DNA of 64,000 bases, from the NCBI RefSeq assembly GCF_001654455.1, contig NZ_CP015772.1, positions 62,001-126,000 of the forward strand, given 5' to 3'. Positions 42,609 to 51,699 of the stretch are shown piece after piece. The first letter of the stretch is position 1; every line of letters begins with the position of its first letter. The notes under the pieces were generated by a model. That model was given only the letters and a program-made list of their open reading frames with translations, made no database searches and was not told the DNA's origin. This stretch comes from Niabella ginsenosidivorans (lineage in GTDB: Bacteria; Bacteroidota; Bacteroidia; Chitinophagales; Chitinophagaceae). Both the position numbers and the translations under genes were made by a program.

Positions 42609-44534
42609 ATGCCCTTAATGGAAGAGTTATTACACCGCACGCTTAAAAATTATTTTGGCTATGACTCTTTCCGTCCTTTGCAGTTGGCTATTATTAAGAC
42701 CGCTATTGAAGGGAAAGATGTTTTGGCACTAATGCCTACAGGAGGCGGGAAATCTTTATGCTATCAGATTCCGGGACTGAGTAAAGAAGGTTTATGCCTG
42801 GTGATCTCTCCCTTAATTGCATTGATGAACGATCAGGTGCAAAACCTGCGCAAAAAGAATATTACGGCCTTTGCCATTCATACCGGTATGTCGCGCAGGG
42901 AAGTGATCAATGTTTTGGAAACTGCTGCCCACAGCAATTGTAAGTTTTTGTATGTTTCGCCTGAGCGGCTGGGAACCGCTTTATTTAAAGAATATCTGCC
43001 GGCCCTGGGCGTTCGTCTTATAGCGGTAGATGAAGCGCATTGCATTTCTCAATGGGGATATGATTTCCGCCCTTCTTACCTGCGTATTGCGCTCCTGCGG
43101 GAGGAACTGCCGGGTGTGCCGGTCATTGCCTTAACCGCTTCCGCCACACCAAAGGTGCAGGAAGATATTTGTTTAAAATTATCTCCGGAGGGCGAAAACA
43201 GGTTTAAAATCTTCCGGCAGTCTTTTGAGCGACCTAATCTTTCATACAGTGTTATAAAAACAGGCAGCCGTATTCAGAAAATCACAGAAATTTTAAAAAA
43301 AATAACCGGCACTGCGATCATTTATTGTAAAACGAGAAAGCATACAAAGGAAATAAAAGACCTGCTGCTGATGGAAGGCTTTTCGGCGGACTATTATAAT
43401 GCCGGCTTAACTGCTGAAGAACGCAGCCGGAAACAGCAGGACTGGATACAGAACCGGACCCGCGTAATTGTTTGCACCAATGCGTTTGGAATGGGGATTG
43501 ATAAGCCGGATGTGCGGATCGTGATCCACGCGGCTATTCCGGATTGCCTGGAAAGCTACTACCAGGAAGCAGGGCGTGCAGGGCGGGATGGTGAAAAAGC
43601 ATATGCCGTTTTGTTATATAATGAGCCGGAACTGCAGGCGCTGGAACAGCTTACCGAACAGCGTTTTCCCTCTTTGGAAACCATACGAGCCGTTTATGGC
43701 AGCGTGGTCAATTACCTGCAATTACCGGAAGGGGAAGCACCGGGTGAGTTTTACGATTTTGACCTGAAAGATTTTATTAAAAAATTCGGGCTGGACATTA
43801 CTACTGCCATTTATAGTTTAAAAGCACTGGAACAGGATGGATGGCTGAGCTTTAATGAGCAGGTATTTATACCGGCAACCGTGCGTTTTACCACATATAA
43901 AGAAACGTTGTACGAATACGAAGCTACCCATGCAGACCTTGAGCCCCTTATAAAAACCCTGTTGCGCACTTATGAGGGTATTTATGATTACCCTGTCGGG
44001 ATATCAGAATCATATATAGCCTACCTGATGAAAACGGACGCTGCTGCTGTAAAAGAACAACTGCTCCGGCTGCATGCCGATGGCATTATCGATTACCAAC
44101 CCAAAAAAGAGGACCCGCAATTGATGCTTACGCGAACAAGGGTAAGAATTGCCGACCTGCAGATCAATACCAAAAATTATGACGCCCGCAAGCGGCTTTT
44201 TGCAGAGCGCATAGCGCAGATGAAAAAATATGTTACCAGTGAAACAGAATGCCGCAGTAAGATGATTGGTAATTATTTCGGGGATACGGAAATAAAGGAC
44301 TGCGGTATTTGTGACAATTGTTTAAAAAGGAGGAATAGCCAGCTAAGCCGGAAAACATTCGACAGTATCCAGGCAAAGATCAGGGAAACGCTCACTGATC
44401 CCTGCACCATTCCGCAATTGATGGCACAGCTACAGGATACCGACAAAGAACAGGTATGGACGGTGATCAATTTTCTTACCAGAGAAGAAAAGATCCGGAT
44501 GCTGGAAGATGGAAGGGTATGCTGGAATAACTGA
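42609..44534 (+). CDS. recQ: ATP-dependent DNA helicase RecQ
   Basis: A 641-residue superfamily 2 helicase. Visible motifs: MPTGGGKSLCYQIP (Walker A), DEAHCISQWGYDFRPSY (DEAH), ALTASATPKVQ, CTNAFGMGIDKPDVR and QEAGRAGRDG. The zinc site Cys residues of the RQC region are in ETECRSKMIGNYFG and DCGICDNC. There is no obvious C-terminal HRDC domain, giving a shorter enzyme. RecQ unwinds DNA during recombination and repair. A second ATG three codons in (42618) could also be the start. It is divergent from susC. Confidence 0.95.
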   Translation: MPLMEELLHRTLKNYFGYDSFRPLQLAIIKTAIEGKDVLALMPTGGGKSLCYQIPGLSKEGLCLVISPLIALMNDQVQNLRKKNITAFAIHTGMSRREVINVLETAAHSNCKFLYVSPERLGTALFKEYLPALGVRLIAVDEAHCISQWGYDFRPSYLRIALLREELPGVPVIALTASATPKVQEDICLKLSPEGENRFKIFRQSFERPNLSYSVIKTGSRIQKITEILKKITGTAIIYCKTRKHTKEIKDLLLMEGFSADYYNAGLTAEERSRKQQDWIQNRTRVIVCTNAFGMGIDKPDVRIVIHAAIPDCLESYYQEAGRAGRDGEKAYAVLLYNEPELQALEQLTEQRFPSLETIRAVYGSVVNYLQLPEGEAPGEFYDFDLKDFIKKFGLDITTAIYSLKALEQDGWLSFNEQVFIPATVRFTTYKETLYEYEATHADLEPLIKTLLRTYEGIYDYPVGISESYIAYLMKTDAAAVKEQLLRLHADGIIDYQPKKEDPQLMLTRTRVRIADLQINTKNYDARKRLFAERIAQMKKYVTSETECRSKMIGNYFGDTEIKDCGICDNCLKRRNSQLSRKTFDSIQAKIRETLTDPCTIPQLMAQLQDTDKEQVWTVINFLTREEKIRMLEDGRVCWNN

Positions 44535-45044
44535 GGGAAATGTAGAATATAAAATGAGAAATATAAAAAGGGTGGCTTTTATACCTGGCAAGGCCGTAGA
44601 CCAGGTAAAATGCTGCGCTGCAACTCTCCCGATTTTCGGGACATCGCTGCGAGCAATTTTTGGTCTGATTAAAAAGTTTCCCACAAAAACGCAACCTTTT
44701 TTATTGGGCTGTAAGGAATCTTGCTTGCATGTTATGTTCCGCTGTTCCGAACCTTCGGAACGCAGCCTTCCGCCAATAGCGGAAGCGCAGATGGGCAATT
44801 ATCAGCGCTATTAGCAATTTCTGCGGGAACATTACCGCTTAGGCTTTTTCTTTTGGTGCCCCTAAAAATACGAGCGTGTTGAGAATAAATGGACCTCATC
44901 TGCTTTGGAGGGCTTTTGATACCCCGGTTAGCTGGTTGCAATGCTTAGATCTATAATAAATTCCATTTTCGCATAATACGGCGGGTTCTGTGCCATAGCT
45001 CGGTCAGAAGCTCTTCTAAAAATACAATATTGCACAAATTAAAA
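44535..45044. other. Non-coding region between recQ and the outer-membrane protein gene
   Basis: About 510 bases. Open frames here are short and without protein character. Small inverted repeats occur around 44745-44790 (GTTCCGAACCTTCGGAAC-type and TTCCGCCAATAGCGGAA-type), which look like decayed palindromic repeats. I see no RNA gene. Confidence 0.5.
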
Positions 45045-45066
45045 ACCTCCGGAAAAATCCGGAGGT
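45041..45066 (-). terminator. Rho-independent terminator of the 45090-47649 operon
   Basis: Arms ACCTCCGGA (45045-45053) and TCCGGAGGT (45058-45066) with a 4-base loop; a T run follows on the minus strand. It is 23 bases past the stop of the outer-membrane protein gene. Confidence 0.88.
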
Positions 45067-45089
45067 ACATAACTAAATTAAAAACACGC

Positions 45090-46604
45090 CTAAATTTTTA
45101 CTCCAAATGTCAGTACAATCCTTGAGCCATTTAACTGAAGAGTTGCCGGATCAAAATTATTTTTATTTTCTAAACGATAGGGGTAATATACATCTTCCTT
45201 TGCGGTATAGATATACCCCAGGTCAATAAAGAAGCCACGGTTGCGGTAACCCACGCCGGCCGTTCCCTGGTACATATTCCCTTTTTCACCTGCAAGATCT
45301 TTATAAGGGTTGCCGTAATAGGCACCCCCGATACGGGCCATAAAAGTGTTGAATTTGAGCTCAGCGCCCAGGCGGGCATTAACAGTGCCTTTATAAGCGT
45401 TGCCGATTGACGTATTTAAGCCGTGCAGATACGCATCGTCTGACGGATCATCATCCTGTGCGGACCTGAACCGGGAAGACATATAGTTCATGTATTCAAC
45501 ATCTGCTGTAACCAGGCCTCTCTGGCTGCTGACATTGTTCAGGTTGCCAAAAAGATAGGTAAGGCTGCCCATTAAACGATAGGGCGTCTGCAGGGTATAG
45601 TCAAAAACGGAAACATCATTGGGGCGTGATTCCGATTCGTTCTTACCTTCATTCTGTGGTAAGCCTTCGGTGTTTGCCCATGCGCGCGCATCATAGGTAT
45701 CCGTTAAGGAATACCAGGTAGGTGAAATGGCTGAAACGCCGATCCTGAAATTTTGCACCGGTGCAAAAACAGCTCCCAGCTTCAGGTTGATCCCCATGCC
45801 CTTTGTGGTTAAATAGTCGTCAAACTGTGCACCATCAAAATTATTATTAGGATTGGTGGTAGGATCCAGCTCATCAAATGTTCGTGTAGCACGGTAACGC
45901 AGTACCGGCATACCAATCGAACCTCCCAGGTAAACATTGTCGTTAAGATTAGCCGCTCCGCCAATAGCTATTTCTGTAATACCGCCCTCAGATATTAAGG
46001 TTCCGTGCTGTTGAACACCAGTGCTGGATACAATGGCATCCGCCGGGGAAAACAGGTGCTGGTTAGCGTCATCAGTAATCCAGTGTACGTTATATGCTAA
46101 CTGGCTTCCGTAGGTACTTAGGTTGCCATTGTTGGCGTTCACGTCTTCTATAAACATATCTGCCATAGAGCTTTTCTGGTTCAGACCATTGAACTCGATC
46201 CGGTTATTAAAGTCAGCTACCCGGCTAACACCAATACCAAAGGCTGAGCTTTTTAAAGCGCTGCCGCCTCTTGTGGTATTGGCAAGGACAATACCTGTAG
46301 TGCCCAAAAAACCGCTGGTTTTATTGTCCTTAACAGATTGACCAAAGTAAGTGGCTTTATTATTCAGTATATTAAGGCCACCGGAAATGACAGCATCTCC
46401 CGTTTTATAAAAACCAAGGTTGGCCGGGTTGGTAAAAAGGGTTGAAATTTCTCCCCCTATAGAGCCGCTTGCGCCTCCCATAGCCTGAATGCGGGCGGTG
46501 CCCTGTGCCGGGTACCAGGAGTAACGCAGGGCGTCTTCAGGTGTTTGTGCCAACAGATAGCTGCCGGAGGTTAACAATAATCCTGCTAAAATGACTTTCT
46601 TCAT
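45090..46604 (-). CDS. Outer-membrane beta-barrel protein (OmpP1/FadL-like)
   Basis: A 504-residue outer-membrane protein: signal peptide ending LLAQ, then DALRYSWYPAQGTARIQAMGGASGSIGGEISTLF-type start with NPANLGFYKTGD, which is the FadL/OmpP1/TodX pattern also found in many Bacteroidota proteins annotated as hemin receptors or PorV-like. The barrel continues with alternating polar/apolar strands and ends LNGSRIVLTFGVKI. The likely role is uptake of small hydrophobic compounds, but this is not certain. It follows the Tyr/Gly-rich lipoprotein gene by 25 bases on the same strand, so they form one operon. Confidence 0.8.
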   Translation of the reverse strand: MKKVILAGLLLTSGSYLLAQTPEDALRYSWYPAQGTARIQAMGGASGSIGGEISTLFTNPANLGFYKTGDAVISGGLNILNNKATYFGQSVKDNKTSGFLGTTGIVLANTTRGGSALKSSAFGIGVSRVADFNNRIEFNGLNQKSSMADMFIEDVNANNGNLSTYGSQLAYNVHWITDDANQHLFSPADAIVSSTGVQQHGTLISEGGITEIAIGGAANLNDNVYLGGSIGMPVLRYRATRTFDELDPTTNPNNNFDGAQFDDYLTTKGMGINLKLGAVFAPVQNFRIGVSAISPTWYSLTDTYDARAWANTEGLPQNEGKNESESRPNDVSVFDYTLQTPYRLMGSLTYLFGNLNNVSSQRGLVTADVEYMNYMSSRFRSAQDDDPSDDAYLHGLNTSIGNAYKGTVNARLGAELKFNTFMARIGGAYYGNPYKDLAGEKGNMYQGTAGVGYRNRGFFIDLGYIYTAKEDVYYPYRLENKNNFDPATLQLNGSRIVLTFGVKI

Positions 46605-46629
46605 TAATAATTAATTTCGTGTTTGAGTA

Positions 46630-47649
46630 TTAGAATCTCCTTCCGCTGCCACCACCGGTACCTCCGCTGGCACGTCCGCCACCGCCGCCGGAAGAAGCAG
46701 GAGGGGAATAGGAGGGGGTTGATGATCTGCTGTTGTCTATGCTTGGCCTGTATGTTTCCGTTCTTGATGATCGGTTGTAACGCTGAGCAGCATTATTGCT
46801 ATTGTAATCATTACCCCGGGAGAACCGGTCACGAAGGGCGTTCACCCTTCCCTGGGCGCTTGAATTTCCGGGGTTCGTATTTACACTTCTGTCGCTTCTT
46901 ATACCGTAGGTTCCATAATTGCCGGTGCTGCGGCTGGTAACGGTTGTTCCGTTACCCCCGACCCTGCGGCCGGCGGCACCACCTACAGCACTTCTGTCTG
47001 TAGCTCCTCTGCCATTAAGAATATTCGGGTTATAAGTATTCAGGTTCACCCTTCTTTGCTGATAATTGACCCTGCTGCCAACAATGATCCCGGGGCCATA
47101 GCCGTAATAATACGGGCTGCCCCACCAGCCGGTATACCAGGGGTCATACCAGCCCCAGCCGCCATACCAGCTGGTGTACCAGGGATTGTAATAACCGCCA
47201 CCCCAGCCCCAGGCATAGCCTAATCCTAATCCGCCATACCATCCCCAGCCGGGGTAATAGGGGTTGTAATACATGTTCCAGTATCCAACCGGCGACCAGG
47301 GACTGTTCCAGTAAAAAGGATCGTTCCAGTAATACCAGTTGTTATAATAGCTATAGTCATAACGGCCACCGTAATAATACCAGTCATCCAGGTCGGACCA
47401 CAAATAGCGGTTCCGCACTTTCATACGCAGGTACCGGTCGTCATAATCGGCATAATCATCCTCATCATCATAGGCTTCATAATCCCTGTAACGCTTGTCA
47501 TCAGATTGGCGCACATTGGCATACTCATCCTGCGGCGGCGGCAGTGAATTATATACATCATCCGGCGTTTGCCCGGTTTTATAGGCTGTTGCACAACTGC
47601 CCAGCAGCATTGTGAAGCCCAGCAGTACAAAAAGTGTTTTAAAATTCAT
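46630..47649 (-). CDS. Tyr/Trp/Gly-rich lipoprotein
   Basis: A 339-residue lipoprotein (lipobox LLGSC, Cys19). After an acidic Tyr-Asp region (DDEDDYADYDD, about 60-70) comes an extreme Tyr/Trp/Gly/Pro-rich stretch (about 85-190) with repeats such as YYNPWYTSWYGGWGWYDPWYTGWW. The C-terminal third is rich in Arg, Ser, Asn and Gly and ends in a GGGGG / GGGSGRRF tail. No family function is known to me; similar proteins occur near proS in Bacteroidota. It could be an aromatic surface or matrix protein. It is in an operon with the outer-membrane protein. Confidence 0.75.
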   Translation of the reverse strand: MNFKTLFVLLGFTMLLGSCATAYKTGQTPDDVYNSLPPPQDEYANVRQSDDKRYRDYEAYDDEDDYADYDDRYLRMKVRNRYLWSDLDDWYYYGGRYDYSYYNNWYYWNDPFYWNSPWSPVGYWNMYYNPYYPGWGWYGGLGLGYAWGWGGGYYNPWYTSWYGGWGWYDPWYTGWWGSPYYYGYGPGIIVGSRVNYQQRRVNLNTYNPNILNGRGATDRSAVGGAAGRRVGGNGTTVTSRSTGNYGTYGIRSDRSVNTNPGNSSAQGRVNALRDRFSRGNDYNSNNAAQRYNRSSRTETYRPSIDNSRSSTPSYSPPASSGGGGGRASGGTGGGSGRRF

Positions 47650-47732
47650 TTTGGTGCTGTTTAAATTATTTTTTAAGTAGTATCGTTTTAATATTAACAG
47701 GCAATTGCAGTTAATTCTTAATGTTTTAACTA

Positions 47733-47740
47733 TACATTTG
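47733..47740 (+). promoter_or_regulatory. Candidate -7 element for proS
   Basis: TACATTTG, exact TAnnTTTG match, about 155 bases before the proS ATG; the leader would be long. No -33 element at normal spacing. Confidence 0.35.
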
Positions 47741-47895
47741 CAATTGTTGATAAAGTTACATTAATATTGATGTACCCTTTGTTAAAATGGATGCAAAATA
47801 AGTTGTTTTTACATACTTACAAGACGAAAAAAACGTTAGGGGCGCAACAGATTCCCCCGGCAGCGTTTGCAGATACGAACTATTAATAAAAAATT

Positions 47896-49371
47896 ATGAG
47901 CAAGGAAGTTACTTCAAGAGCAACAGATTATGCACAATGGTACAATGACCTGGTAATAAAAGGGGGCCTGGCAGATTATTCTGCTGTACGCGGCTGTATG
48001 GTCATTAAGCCTTATGGTTATACTTTATGGGAAAACATGCAGGCTGCAATGGATAAAATGTTTAAGGATACAGGGCATGTGAATGCTTATTTTCCGCTTT
48101 TTATTCCTAAAAGCTTTTTAAGCAGGGAAGCTGCCCATGTGGAGGGATTTGCAAAAGAATGCGCTGTGGTTACTCATTACCGTTTAAAAAATGACCCGGA
48201 CGGGAAAGGCGTGGTGGTAGACCCGGAAGCAAAGCTGGAGGAAGAGCTGATTGTGCGTCCCACCAGCGAAACCATTATCTGGAATACATACAAGGACTGG
48301 ATTCAATCCTACCGCGATCTGCCATTGCTGATCAACCAATGGGCGAATGTGGTTCGCTGGGAAATGCGCACCCGTTTATTCCTGCGCACGGCAGAGTTTT
48401 TATGGCAGGAGGGGCATACGGCACACGCAACCAGTGAAGAGGCGGTAGAAGAAGCACGAAAGATGCTGGATGTATATGCCACTTTTTCTGAAGAAGTAAT
48501 GGCCATACCGGTTATTAAGGGCACCAAAACAGAGAGTGAGCGCTTTGCGGGCGCGGTAGATACCTATTGTATTGAAGCATTGATGCAGGATGGTAAAGCG
48601 CTTCAGGCAGGAACCTCTCACTTCCTGGGGCAGAACTTTGCAAAGGCCTTTGATGTCAGATTCCTGAATAAGGAGAACCAGCAGGAATATGTGTGGGCTA
48701 CCAGCTGGGGAACCAGCACCCGTATGGTAGGCGCATTAATTATGGTGCACAGTGATGACGAAGGCCTGGTACTGCCTCCTAAAATAGCACCGCTGCAGGT
48801 GGTGATCATTCCTATTTACAAGGGGCAGGAACAAAAAGAGCTGATTGATGCAAAAGCCCGTGAGATACTGGAAAACCTCAAAAGCAAAGGTATCCGTGCA
48901 AAATATGATGATAATGACAACAGCCGCCCGGGCTGGAAATTTGCCGAATATGAAATGAAAGGAGTACCTGTGCGGCTGGTGCTGGGCGCCCGTGACCTTG
49001 AGAATAATAAGATTGAAGTAGTGCGCCGCGATACCCGAGAGAAGAAAACGGTAAACCTGGATGGTATCGCCCAGTATGTTGACGGCCAGCTGGTGGAAAT
49101 GCAGTTTGAAATGCTGCAAAGGGCCAGGAAGTTTATGGAGGAGCATATAACACCTGTGGATACCTGGGAGGATTTTATAAAAACGCTTGATGAAAAAGGC
49201 GGCTTTGTAGCAGCGCACTGGGACGGAACTGTGGAAACGGAAGCTGCGATCAAAGAACAAACAAAAGCCACTATTCGTTGTATTCCTTTGGAAAATAAGC
49301 AGGAGGATGGCGTTTGTATTTTTTCAGGAAAACCTTCTAAGGAAAGGGTGCTGTTTGCAAGGGCGTATTGA
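47896..49371 (+). CDS. proS: Prolyl-tRNA synthetase, archaeal/eukaryotic type
   Basis: A 491-residue class II synthetase that charges tRNA-Pro. The three class II motifs are visible: [16 protein letters not shown] (motif 1 region), [28 protein letters not shown] (motif 2) and [29 protein letters not shown] (motif 3). The C-terminal anticodon-binding part is followed by a ProS_C-like tail. It lacks the editing insert of the bacterial long form and belongs to the shorter archaeal/eukaryotic type that is common in Bacteroidota. It is divergent from the Tyr-rich lipoprotein operon. Confidence 0.96.
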   Translation: MSKEVTSRATDYAQWYNDLVIKGGLADYSAVRGCMVIKPYGYTLWENMQAAMDKMFKDTGHVNAYFPLFIPKSFLSREAAHVEGFAKECAVVTHYRLKNDPDGKGVVVDPEAKLEEELIVRPTSETIIWNTYKDWIQSYRDLPLLINQWANVVRWEMRTRLFLRTAEFLWQEGHTAHATSEEAVEEARKMLDVYATFSEEVMAIPVIKGTKTESERFAGAVDTYCIEALMQDGKALQAGTSHFLGQNFAKAFDVRFLNKENQQEYVWATSWGTSTRMVGALIMVHSDDEGLVLPPKIAPLQVVIIPIYKGQEQKELIDAKAREILENLKSKGIRAKYDDNDNSRPGWKFAEYEMKGVPVRLVLGARDLENNKIEVVRRDTREKKTVNLDGIAQYVDGQLVEMQFEMLQRARKFMEEHITPVDTWEDFIKTLDEKGGFVAAHWDGTVETEAAIKEQTKATIRCIPLENKQEDGVCIFSGKPSKERVLFARAY

Positions 49372-50126
49372 TGTTCCTGGTTTAATGTTTGACAATGAAC
49401 CGGGGCGCCACCGTGGTTTGTGTACGTACTATTGCCGTCAACTTATGGCTTGAGCCTACAGCTTTCCGCTTTTATTACTGTCCCCTTATCAGTATAGCAA
49501 TTTCGAAGCAATACGCTGCCGCTCTTTTCAGGCCCGGAAGGCCATCGGCCTGGTTCATAGAACAGGGCTGGCGAAAAAGCCTGTTTAAAGTTGATTGTCG
49601 TTCTGAACTTGTTTCAGAATCTATTGACAATCAGATGCCACTTTAGATGCTGAAATAATCCCGAATCTATCCTATGGTGTGGACACAAATATTTTTTTCA
49701 AAAGGATGTTGCATACCGATGGATAACCTGCAATGGCGGTAATTATTGTTCCGCCGCGCGGCGGCTCTGTGATGAAAACCCAATGCCCGGTGGTGTCAGG
49801 GTTATTTTAGAGCTGAATGCACACGATAGGAATCTATCGGGACAGTATGATAAAAGGGCTTTTTTAGTCATTCCCAAAAAATCCCTATAGAACTTTAAGT
49901 GCCATCGGCACGATGCATTTCTTTAGAAATAGGAAGCGTTCCAGATAGTAATACTCAAAAAATTGGGCTTCCTCTCTTAAATTGACGGACACCCGCCTAA
50001 TCAGCTTGTACCGTAGGTTCAGAATTCGGACACAGGCAGGCAACCGGCACCCAGTGAAAGAGCGGATTGGAAGCTCTGATAACTGAAGACTGATAACTCA
50101 ATACTCAATTAGCCGGCCCAATACTG
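49372..50126. repeat. Non-coding region with decayed palindromic repeats
   Basis: About 755 bases without a credible gene. Elements seen: a stem TGATTGTC / GACAATCA enclosing GTTCTGAACTTGTTTCAGAA near 49591-49634, a widespread Bacteroidota intergenic repeat type; a perfect palindrome CCGCCGCGCGGCGG at 49751-49764; and a REP-like unit AAGTGCCATCGGCACGATG near 49897-49915 with core GTGCC/GGCAC. The last part (about 50070-50110) is the GATAACTGAAGACTGATAAC low-complexity repeat also seen elsewhere. The open frame at 49389-49646 is not protein-like. Confidence 0.6.
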
Positions 50127-50741
50127 CTATTTGTAATCCATTATACTAAGACGGTGTTGGCAAAAACGATATTCCGTTTCATCATTGCTGCCCACTAAAA
50201 CCAGCCGGTTGGTACAATACTGATCAATAAGGGAATAATAAAGCGCTATGCCCTGCTGATCCAGGTTGGTGCAGGGTTCATCCAGGATAACCACTGCGGT
50301 GTCGGAATAGATGCATTGTGCCAGTTTGGCCCTTTGTTTCATTCCGCTTGAAAATTGCTGAATGCGTTTGTCGCCAGCCGCTTCCAGCCCCAGCTCTTCA
50401 ATGATTCTTTTGGGAGTGCAGCCGGGCAATAAAGGCTTAAAACGCTGATGGAACTCCAGAAATTCCAACAGGGTCATTTCTTCAATAACCTCAAGATAAG
50501 GCGCGCAATAGGAAATATGCCGGAATATTTTGTCGGCAGGAATACTGGCTGCTGCAGACCATCTGCATGCTCCTTCATTTAACGTAAGGGAACCACTGAT
50601 CACCTGGAGCAGGGTGCTTTTGCCAGAGCCGTTGGAGCCGGTAATGGCATAGCTGTTTCCTGATTCAAACCGGCAGGTAAGGTCTTTGAAAATCCAGTCA
50701 CGGTTAAACCGTTTCCCGGCCTTATTCAAGGCTATCGTCAT
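50127..50741 (-). CDS. ABC transporter ATP-binding protein, solo
   Basis: A 204-residue ABC ATPase with all motifs: Walker A GSNGSGKST (about 35-43), signature FSSGMKQRAKLAQ, Walker B AVVILDEPCTNLD and the H-loop region missing a clear His (VLVGSNDETEYR). It is short, with no membrane part, and no permease gene lies beside it. It overlaps the end of lpxA by 20 bases. The start is taken at 50741 because AAAGGA lies 7 bases upstream; 50747 is an alternative. It may work with a permease elsewhere, or in a soluble complex. Small heme-exporter (CcmA-like) proteins have this size. Confidence 0.85.
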   Translation of the reverse strand: MTIALNKAGKRFNRDWIFKDLTCRFESGNSYAITGSNGSGKSTLLQVISGSLTLNEGACRWSAAASIPADKIFRHISYCAPYLEVIEEMTLLEFLEFHQRFKPLLPGCTPKRIIEELGLEAAGDKRIQQFSSGMKQRAKLAQCIYSDTAVVILDEPCTNLDQQGIALYYSLIDQYCTNRLVLVGSNDETEYRFCQHRLSIMDYK

Positions 50742-51528
50742 CTCCATTTCCTTTGGAGTATCTTTTAATAATGCCACGCGTGCTTTCCTGGATGAAGGCA
50801 AGGATCTCATCCCGCTCATCAGTTACCGGAAATTCTTCTTCCAGCAGTTGCACGGCCTGGGTTACATTCAGCCCCCGGTTGTAGAGGATGCGGTAAATAT
50901 CCAGGATATGATTGATCTGTTCTACAGAATACCCGTTCCGCTTTAAGCCTACGGAATTAATGCCGGCATAGCTTAAGGGCTGCCGGGCGGCCTTTATATA
51001 AGGAGGCACATCCTTGCTTACCAGCGATCCGCCGCTGATAAAGGCATAGGAGCCGATCTTTACGAACTGGTGAACAGCGCAAACCCCGCCAAAGCCTACA
51101 TGGCTGCCCAATACCACGTGCCCTGCAATTTGGGTGCTGTTGCTTAGGGTACAATAGTCGCCAATAATACAATCGTGGCCGATATGGCTGTAGGCAAGGA
51201 TCCAGCAGCCTCTTCCAACAACGGTTTTCCAGCGGTCGGCCGTACCCCGGTGGATGGTCACAAACTCACGGATCACACAATCATCACCAATCTCAACAGT
51301 GGTCTTTTCCCCCTGGAATTTTTTATCCTGGGGTTCTGAGCCAATTACGGTACCCGGGAATATTTTGCAGTTTTTGCCAATGCGGGTACCTTCCAATATG
51401 GTTACATTAGAGCCGATCCATGTACCTTCACCAATTTCAACATCCTGATGAATTACAGTAAAAGGGTCAATTTTTACGTTCCGCGCTACCTTCGCATCCG
51501 GATGTATGTATGAATTAAAGTGAATCAT
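50722..51528 (-). CDS. lpxA: UDP-N-acetylglucosamine O-acyltransferase
   Basis: A 268-residue left-handed parallel beta-helix enzyme of hexapeptide repeats. It transfers (R)-3-hydroxyacyl from ACP to UDP-GlcNAc in the first step of lipid A synthesis. Signs: VIHQDVEIGEGTWIGSNVTILEG, IGSEPQDKKF, VTIHRGT and AYSHIGHDCIIGD with the catalytic His, then a C-terminal helical part (GYSVEQINHILDIYRILYNRG). The -7 element TAAATTTG lies upstream on the minus strand (+ 51567-51574). The ABC ATPase gene begins inside its 3' end. Confidence 0.95.
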   Translation of the reverse strand: MIHFNSYIHPDAKVARNVKIDPFTVIHQDVEIGEGTWIGSNVTILEGTRIGKNCKIFPGTVIGSEPQDKKFQGEKTTVEIGDDCVIREFVTIHRGTADRWKTVVGRGCWILAYSHIGHDCIIGDYCTLSNSTQIAGHVVLGSHVGFGGVCAVHQFVKIGSYAFISGGSLVSKDVPPYIKAARQPLSYAGINSVGLKRNGYSVEQINHILDIYRILYNRGLNVTQAVQLLEEEFPVTDERDEILAFIQESTRGIIKRYSKGNGDDDSLE

Positions 51529-51566
51529 GTATTGCCGAATGAACCTGATTTTTTAAAAATATGGCG

Positions 51567-51574
51567 CAAATTTA
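51567..51574 (-). promoter_or_regulatory. Bacteroidota -7 element for lpxA
   Basis: Reads TAAATTTG on the minus strand, an exact TAnnTTTG match, leaving a leader of about 30 bases before lpxA. Confidence 0.5.
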
Positions 51575-51665
51575 GACATTCAGTCTATAATTGGTAATTA
51601 TTTTTTTTCAGTAAGAAGTTGCAAATCAGTTATTATTACGAACAATTGACATTCTTCAGTTGCTT

Positions 51666-51694
51666 TTGCCAAAGTTTGGGAATACCTTTGGCAA
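51666..51694. promoter_or_regulatory. Inverted repeat in front of the AraC regulator gene
   Basis: Perfect 9-bp arms TTGCCAAAG (51666-51674) and CTTTGGCAA (51686-51694) with 11 bases between, ending 5 bases before the ATG at 51700. It could be an operator or an mRNA hairpin that controls translation. If translation started at TTG 51619 it would be inside the gene. Confidence 0.5.
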
Positions 51695-51699
51695 CGGTT

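Noticed and set aside
44430-44814. Open frames on both strands past recQ
   Set aside because: Short, mutually overlapping, crossing the recQ stop; no signal or motif.
46623-46940. 105-codon plus-strand open frame rich in Arg, His and Cys
   Set aside because: Antisense of the Gly/Arg-rich end of the lipoprotein gene.
49389-49646. 85-codon plus-strand open frame after proS
   Set aside because: Runs through the TCTGAACTTGTTTCAGAA repeat and has no protein character.
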